Source: Scleroderma bovista (lineage: Eukaryota > Basidiomycota > Agaricomycetes > Boletales > Sclerodermataceae). From it: a DNA stretch of 64,000 bases. Shown piece by piece: positions 33,615-44,513 of the stretch. The position numbers and the translations under genes were made by a program. The stretch's first letter is position 1, and each line of letters begins with the position of its first letter. A model generated the notes under the pieces. The model was given only the letters and a program-made list of their open reading frames with translations, searched no databases and had not been told where the DNA came from. The DNA lies in NCBI GenBank assembly GCA_037178675.1, contig JAYMGJ010000127.1, positions 104,522 through 168,521 on the forward strand. The letters run 5' to 3'.

Positions 33615-34465
33615 ATGTCTACCCAACAATCCAACACTCAGCTCGCATCCTCCTCCAACATTACTGAAGATTTTGGAGCCCCCATGATGCCTGGAGAAGT
33701 CATCGTGGATGCCACCAGCTTCATCACTGTGTAAGTCACAACAATTAAGAAAACCAAGGATACTGGATTATGGCTGGGCATCCATTGCGATGTCTGGGCC
33801 CAGCTGGTGAGTAATTAATTTAAATCATTGACTATATCTAACAATTGTCAGAACTGTGTTCAAGAGGTGGTGGGGAACCTACCCCGGGGTTTTAACATCC
33901 CCCCCATGCTCATGTCCCTTGACTGCAACCTCGAGGATCCATCAGAGGGAATCACCACGTGGCCAAAGTGGCCCTGACTCCTGCAGTGTCTGCAGAGGAC
34001 GTCTCCGACCATCCCTGGTGCAACTGCAGTCAAGACTCCAATCACAGTGATGGTGTTCCCGAACCAAGTGATGAAGGTCAGGTGGACAGTGAGCAGGCAG
34101 CAGAGCAGAGGGTGGAGGAGGAGAGGGTGGATAAGGGGAAGCAATGGGCACATGAGGTGAGTAGCCATGACACTGGCCCATCTGAGGCAGTAGCTCCAGA
34201 GGAGGGGAGAGGTCGTCGTGGTGGACATGCACAGACTTGAGGATGTAGCCAGTCCCGTTGCCCTCACAAGTGGGTCAAGTTGGCCCCCATTGTTGACAGC
34301 GATGACGAAGACACCACCAAGCCTATTTGTCATGGTGTCATGAAGACCTACAACCTTCACAATCCCCCTCCCAACTTCCCCATCCTTCCCACAATGGATC
34401 GATGTGACCACTGTGCCCGTCGCATGTTACCCTGTGCCAGGAAGGAGGACCGTGCATGCTTCCAC
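33615..34465 (+). pseudogene. Zinc-motif hypothetical protein, copy 1 (truncated)
   Basis: Starts MSTQQSNTQLASSS; pieces in different frames read GLWLGIHCDVWAQL, QEVVGNLPRGFNIPPMLMSL, DHPWCNCSQ, an acidic linker, and RCDHCARRMLPCARKEDRAC, a Cys cluster typical of some agaricomycete hypothetical proteins. Some joins fit introns (for example CAGCTG|GTGAGT near 33812), others look like frame breaks. The frame ends exactly where the palindrome at 34466 begins, so the 3' end is replaced. The central part resembles the minus-strand fragment at 40936-41783. Function unknown. Confidence 0.5.
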
Positions 34466-36279
34466 ATCAGCAAAACTACAGGCATCTTAAAATGTACTTA
34501 ATCTGACTTATTTACTTTGGCTTTGCAATCAAGTCACTCAGTGAAGTAAGCAAGCAAGTAAATTTTATTAAGTCATCTAAGTAATACAAAGTTGGCTAAG
34601 TAAGGTGTGGGGGGGTCACCACTGCTGCTGTCCTCGTCATTGTCATCCTTGCTGCTGTTGCCATTGCTGCTGCTGCTGCTGGACAATGATGTTGCCGTCA
34701 ATGCTGGGGGTGGGGGTCGTCATCATTGTTGTTGTGGACAATGCTGGAGGTGGGGGTGGGGTTCATTGTTGTCGCCATCAACGCTGATGCTGGGGGTCGT
34801 TGTCGTCATGGACAAAGAGGTGGGGGTGGGACTCATTGTTGTCAACACTGAAGGATGCTGGGGGTCATTGTCATCATGGATGAAGAGGTGGGGGTGGGAC
34901 TCGTCGTCGTTGACACCGAAGGTAGGGGTGGGGGTCATCATTGTTGTTGTTGTTGTGTCTGACACTGGAGGTGGAGGTGGGGTTCATCGCTGTTGATGCT
35001 GATGCTGGGGGTTGTTGTCATTGTGGATGACACTGGAGGTAGAGGTGGGGGTTGTTGTTGTTGTTGTCACCGTCGCTGTCAATGCTGGAGGTGGGGGTGG
35101 GGGTGGGGGTCATCGTCGTCGCCGGTGACGCTGGAGGTGGAGGTGAGGGTCATCATCGCCATTGACACTGGAGGTGGGGGGTCGTTGTTGTCATGGACAA
35201 TGCTGGAGGTAGAGGTGGGGGTTGTTGTTGTTGTTGTCGCCGGTGACACTGGAGGTGAGGGTCGTCATTGCCATTGACACTGGAGGTGGGGGTTGTCGTC
35301 ATCGTCACTGTTGACGCTGGAGCTGGGAGTGGGGGTGGGGTCGTTGTTGTGGGGTGGTGGTGGTCTGCATCATTGACGCTGCTGGGTGATGGTCGGCAAT
35401 GTAGGCGCTGTGGCTGGGGATTGGTGATGGTGAAGGCAGAACAGGACTTAGAGAAATTTTGAAGTGTTGTGATTTGTAATCAAAATCACAACACTTCAAA
35501 ATTTCTCTAAGTCCCATTCTGCTTTCCACCACTGCTGACGGCGATGACAGGTAAGCAATGCCCCCAGATCAATGATGATCACCACTGACGACGACACCAG
35601 TGGCCACCCCCTCCTAGCTCCAGCATTGACAGCCGTCCACCACCCATCAACGATGACAATGATGACTCCTCCACCCCCAGCTCCAGCTCCAGCGTCAACA
35701 ATGACGGTGACCCCACCCCCACCCCCAGCTCCAGCGTCAATGGCAAGGACCCCCACCCCACCTTTGGCATTGATGGCAACAATGACTGTCCCCATCCCCA
35801 GCTCCAGCAACAATGGCGATGACGACCCCTACCCTCCAGTATCAATGGCGACGACGACAGCTCCAGCATCAACAGTGACAACAATGACCCCCAGCTCCAG
35901 CGTCATCCATGATGACGACAATGATGACCCCCACCTCCACCTCCAAAATCAACGGTGACAGCGATGAGCCCCACCCCCACCTCTTCGTCCATGACAACGA
36001 TGACCCCCACCCCCACCTCCAGTGCTGTCCACGATGTCGACGACCACGATGTCAACCCCCCACCCTCAGCTCCAGCGTCATCCATGACGACGACAATGAC
36101 AACCCCCACCTCCACCTCCAGCATCAATGGTGACGGCGACAAGCCCCACCCCCACCTCTTCATCCATGATGATGACGACCCATCCCCACCTCCAGCGTCG
36201 ACAGCGATAACAACTGCCCCCATCCCCACCCCACCTCCAGCGTTGACGGCGACAGCAACAACCCCCAGCATCAACATCG

Positions 36280-36324
<45 letters not shown>

Positions 36325-36608
36325 ACGACAACCCCCAGCATCGGTGATGACAGCATCACCGGCAACGTCGTTGACCAGCAGCAGTGGCAGCAGCAATGGC
36401 AGTGAGGTCGACGACCAGCAGTGCAGTAGTGACGAGGGCAGCAGCATTGGTGACACCCCCCCCCTCTACTTTTCTTAGCATACTTTGTATTACTTAGATG
36501 TCTTAATAAAATTTACTTGCTTTCTTACTTCCCTGAGTGACTTAATTGCAAAGCCAAAGTAAATAAGTTAGATTAAGTACATTTTAAGATGCCTGTAGTT
36601 TTGCTGAT
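34466..36608. repeat. 2.1-kb inverted duplication (palindrome) with GGTGGGGGT-rich arms
   Basis: The outer ends ATCAGCAAAACTACAGGCAT and its complement face each other. So do GTACTTAATCTGACTTATTT and TAAATTTTATTAAGACATCT-type sequences further in. The arms continue as GTGG-rich minisatellite on the left and CACC-rich on the right. The centre (about 35440-35515) is a tight palindrome containing GACTTAGAGAAATTTTGAAG and its complement around an 7-nt loop. Arm lengths are about 1.0 and 1.1 kb, differing by repeat expansion. Long open frames (Val/Gly-rich, Thr/Pro-rich) are artefacts of the repeat. Confidence 0.85.
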
Positions 36609-37599
36609 GAAGGTGGTGGTCTGCACAGGGAAGGTCTAGCCTGGAAGAAGGGAGAAGGAGCTGTAGGTAACCTCAGTAGTCTGGCAAGCTACTGTATATT
36701 AGTATGTACCTGTAGTGTAACTACAAGGTATCAGTAAGTGTATGTGGTGGTTAGTAGATGGTACTCACCCTCAGTATGCTGGCAAGCTACTGAGGGAACT
36801 ATAGTAATAGTAACTCTACTGTATGTGCGATGTATGCTTATGTAAGTAGGTAAATATACCACAACAATCTGTTTATAACTCCACTGACATGTCCAGTACC
36901 TGAGTCTTGTCCAGATCTGTCCAAATATATATTATGTACATTATGGATAATTGTGCACAGTTATGTCACGGTGCTGTACCATAAGTGTACAGATTTGTAC
37001 AAATGGGGACCCACCTGTACCACTGTAGCAACCATAGCCAACTGTAGCTGGCAGTACAGCTCAGCATAGGGACTTAGGGTTTTGCTGATGTAGTATATAT
37101 ACTGTGCAATCCAGCACCCAGAGGCTCTCCATTCGAGCTCATCTTGGGTCTTTGCCCTAGTACTCACATCCTATCTTCCTCTCAGAGTCGCGTGTGTAGG
37201 GTCCTTGGTGTTCTTTGCCTAGGGTCGTCTCAATTGGCAGGCCAATTGGTGGATGGAACAGGGTGCCTGCTGCTCCTTTGTTGACAATGCTCTTGAGGAG
37301 GTCTCTGGGTATATGCAGCATGGCAGACCATTCTTCAATGGCAGTTAGATTTGCATTTTAGAGGATTGTGGACAGCTGGCGCCAGAAGACATCAGCAAAC
37401 CAACCCTCCCCTGGACAGTACTGGCCAGTACTGGACAGCTGTCCCAGACTGTCCCAAACTGTTCCATAATACTTATACAAGCCAACAGTACCAATATCTT
37501 TACTGTCTGTACTTAGCTTTCAACTATCTTAATTCACTCAATGGTCAGGTTAATCAGTTTATATTAATTGTGTAGTACAAACAATAAATATTATGTACT
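36609..37599. other. Intergenic, no gene seen
   Basis: Short duplicated phrases (CTGGCAAGCTACTG at about 36680 and 36780) but no supported gene. Confidence 0.4.
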
Positions 37600-38812
37600 A
37601 ATGGCAGTGGTCAAGGTGGTAGCTGGTGTCATCATCAATGATGGTGGTGGCATGTGGTGGCATCATTGCTGGTGATGGGGTGGCCATCAACAGGTGGTGG
37701 GTGGGTGGTGATCCCATCATCAACACGGGGGGAGGTGACGTCATCATCATCGTTGTTGGTGATGGGGTGGCCATGGTCGCTGATGGTGGCAGCGTCATCG
37801 TCAATGCTGGTTGTGGGGTGGTGGTGGTGGGTCGCTGATGGTGGCAGCATTGTTGTCGACGCTGGTTGTGGGGTGGTGGTGGTGGGTCACTGATAGTGGC
37901 AGTGTTGATGACGCAGGTGGTGGTTGTGTCATTGTTGATGCTGGTTGTGGGGTGGTGGTGGTGGCCACATCATCATCGATGTTGGTCATGGTGGTGGTTG
38001 CATCAAAGGCAGTGGTCATGTCATCGTCAACGTTGGTGGTTGTCATGTCGCCATTGACACTGGTGGTGGTGGCCATGTCGCCGTTGATGTTGGTGGTGGT
38101 CACATCACCGTCAATGCCAATGGTGGTTGCATCGTTGTTGTCGCTGATTGTAGGGTGGTGGTGGTGGCCACATCGTCGTCATCGTTGCTGGTCATGGTGG
38201 CTGTCAGGTGGTGGTTGACACGTGGTGGTGGATGGAGAGGATAAGGATGAAGGACTTAGAGAAATTTTTGAAGTGGGTGTGTGTGCGCATGTTTGTGTAC
38301 ATGGTTATATCAGCATATTGAACTACCAACATTTCCTAATAGTATTTACCACGTCACTACCCGCCTCACCCACAGCCACCCCACCAGCATTGTCGATGCG
38401 ACCACCCATCAGTGACAATGATGATGATGATGACCCCACCATGGATGACAGCAATGAAACTAACCACCACCACCACCACCACCACCACTAGCATCGTCGA
38501 CCAGACAATGATGATGATGGCTAGGCCACCACCATCACCCATCATCACCAGCGTCGATGACAACCACCAATGCGAGGACAACAACGACCTCACCACCAAT
38601 GTCATCGACATGGTCACCGACGACAATGACAACCCCCCACCACTATCCCCCGCATCGATGGTGGCGACGCAACCACCCACATCCCCAGTGTTGTCGACAT
38701 GGCCATTAACAACAATGACGATGTCACCATCAACATTGTCGATGTGGCCACCGACGACGATGACAATGACCCCCCATCACCATCCCCAGTGACGACATGA
38801 CGACGTGACCAC
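37600..38812. repeat. Second GTGG / CACC satellite pair
   Basis: 37600-38220 is GTGGTGG-rich and 38340-38800 is CCACCAC-rich. Between them lies GGACTTAGAGAAATTT followed by TTGAAGTG, the same word as at the centre of the 34466-36608 palindrome. The arms are complementary in character but not a clean palindrome. No coding potential. Confidence 0.65.
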
Positions 38813-40935
38813 TGTCACGCACCAAACAGGTTTGGTACAGTGAACATGGAAGATAACGCCTATATTGAATGATCCTTATGTGAAGGATAAGCACGACAGA
38901 CCCTCATCATAGCCATCTATCACACAAGACGACTATCCTGATGCGAGAGATGAATGCCAATGCAGACAGTCATCTATCGCACGAGAACCGCCGAGAAGCA
39001 GAAGAAACTGAAGGAATAACGTCAATTGTGGTATGAGAAAGGAATGCACACGTCTGCAGTCCAACTCCCATACCAGAACGATCAAAGAAGCCAAAGAATT
39101 GATGGAGAAACGAAGGAGAAAGAGAAGAAATGATTTTTAGCGCCCAAATGTCATTTTTAGGCGCCCAGTGCCAGCATTCCGATATTTTGAATAGCTCCAT
39201 CGTTTCTGAAGCTATCAGGCACGTGACTATACCGTCAGAGAGCCTAGAACGTGGTCTATCTGCCTGTCAAGTTCCGACGCAAATCCGTTCATTTCCCACG
39301 GAGATATCCCCCCCGCAATCCAGACGTTCGCTTCATCACTCACTATGGAGTCTGTATTTTCTCTGGATCATTTCTCTGCTATTGCTGCAGATCTCCACTA
39401 TGTCCTGCTCTTAGGACAGCCTCTCCCAGAGTTCCTGTGCACTGCCTGGCACATATCTTCCCAGCCTGCTCCCTCAGTCCCTCTCGTTCTTGGTCAGGGT
39501 GTTCTCCTCGTCAGTCCTGCGTCAAGGATGTACTTTGGTCATCTTAGGTCTATTGTCAAGCTTGAGAAGTCTTCTCTGGTCGTCTCTGTGTCCCCTGAGC
39601 CCTCAGCCTATGGTCCCTTCCTCCCAGATACTTGCCATGTCCATCTTCCTCTGTCGTTCGTCTCACTTCCCTGGATGCGTTGAATTCAATACTCTATCCA
39701 CTTCCCTACTTTCAGACGACGTCCCCCAGCACCATGACAGTTATTCCCCCCACTTTATAGTGCTATTAGGAAGAAGAACCCTCTCTCGTTCTTTCCCAGA
39801 AGAGAGCTCATCAAGGGAGCCCATGGTTGCGCTTCAGCGGTGCTAGAACACATGCACTATACCTTAGTGTATGCTGACCCCCCCAAAAAGACCTCTGGAC
39901 CCCTGGTACCCTTCTTGTGGCTGTTTTGTCTTGGATCAATCCCCCTATTAATCTCAGATCTTCCCCATTGTTGTCCCATCAAATTCCTGATGGTACACAG
40001 CCCCCCATCAAACTTCTTAGGCTGTGCATCAATGACTCCTTCTGCTGTGCAGTGACTCATCCCTTGCTTACTGATGCTCTCTTGTCATCAGTATTACTCT
40101 ATCCCTTTCGCATTTTTGGTATATTACTCAGCTGATGACTCACTCCCTTACCAATCAATCTTGTCATGCAGCTTACTCATTCCTTTACTCAGCAGCTTAT
40201 TCATGCTTCCTATGCTTACTCATTCCTGCTTATCCCTTGCTTACTGATCGCTTACAAACCCCTTACAAAGCTCTTACCAATCCCTTACCAATCCTTGACA
40301 AATTCTGCTTACTCCCTTCTCTTTTTGTACTTTAATGCTGTGCCCCCCCATGTATTTAAACCCCTGGGCTCAGCCCAGTGAAAAAAGACCCAATTGCACG
40401 AAATTATCCCTCTCTCAGACTCTCTCAATCAGTATCCCTTCAGTCTTTGAGTCCTTGTAGGCTTCAGTGAAGGTCTAAAGGCTCAATATTGTCAAGTTTA
40501 TCCAAGTTATTCAAGATCTATTCTTTATACTAGGCTCAAGCGGAGTCTAGGCTTCATACCAGTCAATCTTCCTCGCCTCTGGACATCAGAGGCATCCCTG
40601 CCCCTTTGCTGCACCAATCTCTAGGTGTAGTATCGCTGTTTCAGTCTCAGTCTAGCCCAATCCCCGCTTTGACACTTCCTAGGCTTTAGGAAGAGTCCAG
40701 ACCCCTATCCCCTTCGTCTTCTATTACTCCTGTACCCCAGGAGTATCCTGCATCACCATCTGCATCACCCTGTTGGTGTAGATCCCCTTTCCCCCTCCTC
40801 AGCATATCCTCTCTGGACACCGCAGAGGTAAAACCACCACTCGCACATTTTTGTAGTCCTTTGTTGGTGTTGTGTTTAGGTTATTACTCCGACCCAAATC
40901 CACACTTTGACTCACACCGAGACCGGTGTCTTACC
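38813..40935 (+). mobile_element. LTR (copy B) of the same long-LTR family
   Basis: Starts TGTCACGCACC and stays collinear with copy A for about 2.1 kb, including the AGCGCCCAAATGTCA block, the conserved reading frame, a TATA-like GTATTTAAACCC at about 40352 and the ACCACCACTCGCACAT block. The 3' end is approximate, because the last 80 bp diverge from copy A and I found no clean target duplication. No retrotransposon coding sequence follows, so it is probably a solo LTR too. Confidence 0.7.
39345..39683 (+). CDS. Conserved ORF inside LTR copy B
   Basis: The frame of 112 codons starts MESVFSLDHFSAIAADLHYV and includes VLGQGVLLVSPASRMYFGHL. Same protein as in copy A, with no insertion or deletion between them. 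It lies 1 kb upstream of the TATA-like box, so it would be part of U3 and needs its own promoter or read-through. Confidence 0.55.
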   Translation: MESVFSLDHFSAIAADLHYVLLLGQPLPEFLCTAWHISSQPAPSVPLVLGQGVLLVSPASRMYFGHLRSIVKLEKSSLVVSVSPEPSAYGPFLPDTCHVHLPLSFVSLPWMR

Positions 40936-41783
40936 ACCGGGCCACCACCATCCTGCTTGTCTGCACATTACCTTTATCAGAAAACACCTTCATGTCAATC
41001 CAACAGTCATATTGCTTACCAGACATCCCCTGGTTTATGTGACCTTGTGGATCTTCCACTACCTTTGCCTTCTCCTTCCCTTTCTTAGATGGACTGGCTG
41101 GCCAGGATCGGGATTGGCGTCCTGCCAACTCTCCACCACTCTCCTCAGTTCCTGCACCTTGGCTCTTCAGAACAGAAATCAATTGGGATTATAAATGTGG
41201 TGTGCTCACATAATTTCCCACTATCCATGTCTTCATTCCTCTCCTTCTCCTTTCCTTTCACCTGTGTTACCGGTGTTGTTGTTGGTGCAGGAGGAACTGG
41301 CAGGGCGGGCTCCTGGAGATTGTACCATGGGTGATCCTCGACATCTTTGTCCTTTGCCTGACAGATGCGCTCCCAAGGTGGCCATTTCTTCGCCTCAAGA
41401 AGTGAGTCGGGGCTCACCATGAAGGCATCAGCCGCGATGACATGGATCAGGATTGCAAAGCCGGCCGGCAACTGATCTACAATGGCAGTGACCTCTTTCT
41501 GTGGGATTGATGGGTACAGATATCAAACTATGTACTAATAACTCACCAGCCTATCCCATACAACCTGTGTGGTTTCCTTCCAGTATTCCGTAGTGCTATT
41601 ATATTTGAGACCGTCGGTATATTGCCGTATGACCTTGGCTGCCTGGGTAACAATCGCCTTTGCATGGTCCTCACCGGTGCCAATGGAGGAGGTTAAGGCA
41701 TTGGCTTCTGATGACATGGATAAAGGTTTTGCAGTTGAATGCAATGGGATTTGATGGGAGTGAATGTGGTGGAGGAAAGGCAA
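40936..41783 (-). pseudogene. Zinc-motif family fragment, copy 2
   Basis: Minus-strand exons read TEYWKETTQVVWDRLVSY (41783-41535), then QKEVTAIVDQLPAGFAILIH, KKWPPWERICQAKDKDVEDH and PWYNLQEPALPVPPAP (about 41510-41210), then a Lys-rich segment KKGKEKAKVVEDPQGH. The splice near 41535 looks normal. The pattern LP.GF..., then W..W, then DHPW is shared with the fragment at 33615-34465, so both belong to one family. The 3' end stops at the end of LTR copy B. The zinc cluster seen in copy 1 is absent here, so this copy is probably truncated. Function unknown. Confidence 0.5.
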
Positions 41784-42359
41784 GGGAAATATGCCGGTAT
41801 GGCCACTATATATTGTTGAAACTGATTACATAACATATTCCCATGTATTGTGCACAATGATCCAATACAAATTATGATATGCAGACAAAAAACAAGATAA
41901 ATGGAACACATGTAAAATCAATAACCGGTTGCTTCAGTGCCACAAACACACACCGGTGAATTCAATTAGTCGCCGGTAATCATATGTACCTCATGAATAA
42001 TAGTGATTAACATAATTCACACATGACAATGTGGTGGAACCGGTGACTGGTCCTTGCTTGGCTGTTGGTACCCAAACTGCACTGGTGATCATATTGATTA
42101 TATAATACACCTTGGTGTTCTTGCCCTTGACCCGGTTGTTCGCATCCTATTTGTTCTACTATCACAAAACACAATTCCATTGATGGATACTGAACATTCA
42201 ACAAAATGTGTAAGGTTCTCGTCAACAAGACAGGTGAAGCACTGTAAGTCCCAATAATTTCCCATTGATATGTGACAAACTATTGTAGTCATTCAACCTT
42301 CACCCGGTGGAAGTTCATGCCCCAGTTCACTCACCACAGTGGAGGAGGATGAGGATGCC
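41784..42359. other. Probable left end of element 2
   Basis: A few ACCGGT motifs begin here (41922, 41961, 42038), the core word of element 2's repeats. I could not find a terminal inverted repeat. It may also hold the promoter or a 5' exon of the next gene. Confidence 0.35.
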
Positions 42360-43398
42360 ATGTCGGTTGATGAGCAAAGTGCCAATGAAAGCTTCACACT
42401 AGGTTCAGAACCCCCCATTGGCTCCCCTGATTCGTCCCCAACTCCTGAGGCTCCTCTCCACTCATTCTCTGAGGACACCGAATTCACCTGTGGGCCAGAA
42501 CCAATAATTGCTTTCTCCCCTATGTCAGAAAGGTCTTGTTCCATCCCCCATGATATATCTAATTCATCCCCATTATCTCCCAATTCATTTGCATCACTTT
42601 CGCCCCCTCCATTTGACTCACCGGTGGCACGGCACTCGTGGGTTTTGGCATCACCAATGTCTTCACCATCCGGTTCTCTATTTCAACCCCAAATCGGCTC
42701 ACCATCTACTACTATGCATGCGTTTACTCCTCTTGCCACTCCACGCCTCAATTCACCTCGCAGGAGTCAGTCCAGGGACTTTGTTCCCCCCCTCAGATCC
42801 CCATGGCACTCACCAGACAGAACAAATACCTCCCACAGCAATGCAGTCCGGCCAAAACCTACCACTGGCCCTGTTTTTATTGATCTCACTGAGAGTCCAC
42901 TTCGTGCATCTGCAACACCCCCAGCTTCAAAGCACAATACTGCATCTCCGGAGATGCGAAATGATGATGGTAGGTTCTGCTATATGCCACCTATGAACCC
43001 ATTCCTAATGTTTGCATACCGCTAGATGAGCTCTATGAATTATTAGCAAGGGAGTCTGCAAGGTATGCTGTGCAGGAGGGAGATGTACCCCTGACACAAT
43101 GTATGTCTGGAGCCCTTCAGTTATGCTGTCTGACACAATCACAGTGGAAATGGCAAGGCGAATCACCAGATCGGTGACTTTTTTCAATGAGCAACCAATC
43201 CACCCCATGCAAGATAGCCAACTAATTGCAGCATATACCCAATATGCAAATAGATTGGTGGAAGCCACCAGCCGATGGAGGGAGTTGGTCCAGCGGCACC
43301 AGGTATGGTCAAAATTCCGGGATGAATTGGCCAAAGCAGCAGAAAAGGAGGAGACGCAATGGTTGGAAACAGTAAAATTAGATCCATCCCTTCTGTAG
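42360..43398 (+). CDS. Ser/Pro-rich protein with SUMO-interacting-type motif
   Basis: The first exon, from ATG at 42360 (MSVDEQSANESFTLGS), is low-complexity, full of SP and TP dipeptides (possible proline-directed kinase sites), and contains GPVFIDLTESPLR, a classic SUMO-interacting motif (hydrophobic core VFIDLT followed by acidic residue and Ser). An intron GTAGGT...CGCTAG (about 42970-43025) leads to DELYELLARESARYAVQ. The last stretch (about 43120-43398) is helical: VEMARRITRSVTFFNEQ and WSKFRDELAKAAEKEETQWL, ending LDPSLL-stop. The splice just before it is not resolved. I know no family. Its position in element 2 and the motif suggest a nuclear, chromatin-associated role. Confidence 0.6.
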
Positions 43399-44513
43399 TG
43401 TAGTACTTTTGTAGTACCAATGCAATCTTCATCAGACCGATGTAGCCGGTGGTGACTACACCCGGAGTGTGCTGACTGGTAATCATTATACAAACATAAT
43501 GGTCTAAGAACACAACTGTTAGATACCAGACCAAATCAGTTGCATATTTAGTAATAATTATACATATTGTGCTGACCAATAATAAGGATACCGGTCTTGT
43601 GTGGGCTGGTGCTACACATACTGGTAGTAGTAGACTAGATCAGTGGAGTAATAATCATGCAGATAGTAGTGGCCGCTAATATGGATACCGGTATAGTGTG
43701 CGCCAGTGGTACCCATACTGGTAGTATACTGACTGGTTGTGACCATACCAGTAGCATACCAGTAGCCAGGTCAGTCACCATACTGGTAGCATATCTTGTG
43801 TGGGCCGGTACTGACCATACTGGTAGCTACCAGACTAAGATCAGTTGCATATTGATTAGTAATGATTATACAGATTGCACTGGAAGGATACCGGTCTTGT
43901 GTGGGCCAGTGGTGACCATCTGGTATTACTGACTGGTCATGATACCGGCCTATGATACTAAGATGATGGTAATCTGGCCTGTGGATAGTAGACTAGATCA
44001 GTGGAATATTGACAGTGGAATAATCATGCAGATAGTACTGGCCACTGATATGAATACCGGTATAGTGTGGGCCGATCGTACCCATACCGGTAAGATAGTA
44101 CTGGCCAATAATCCATACTGCTTGTATACTCACCAGTCGATAGGATACCTACTGGTAGTGACCATACCGGTAGCATACCGGCCGGTTGTGATCATACTGG
44201 TAGTATACTCACTGGTAGTAGTGAACTGGTAATCATTATACAAACATAATGGTCTAAGAACACAACTGTTAGATACAAGACCCAATCAGTTGCATATTGA
44301 TATATAATAATTATACAGATTGTACTGGCCAATAATAAGGATACCGGTCTTGTGTGGGCCAGTGGTGACAATACTGCTGGTATGATGACCAACAATGATG
44401 ATCCTGGCTGATGATAAGGATACAGGTATCATATGGGACGAGACCAGTGGTGATGATATCGATAGATACCACATTTGACAACAGGACACATTCTTAAAAT
44501 CTATATATGTGAT
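43399..44513. repeat. ACCGGT/CCAGT repeat block 1 of element 2
   Basis: Diverged repeats with phrases ATACCGGTCTTGTGTGGGCC, AGTGGTGACCATACTGGTAG and AATCATTATACAAACATAAT. A block of about 100 bp recurs near 43480 and 44230. Open frames are repeat products. Confidence 0.75.

Noticed and set aside
33856..34411. Minus-strand frame of 183 codons
   Set aside because: It is the shadow of the plus-strand zinc-motif gene fragment, which carries the recognisable segments.
34605..36456. Val/Gly-rich and Thr/Pro-rich open frames in the palindrome
   Set aside because: Low-complexity products of the GGTGGGGGT satellite, mirrored on both arms.
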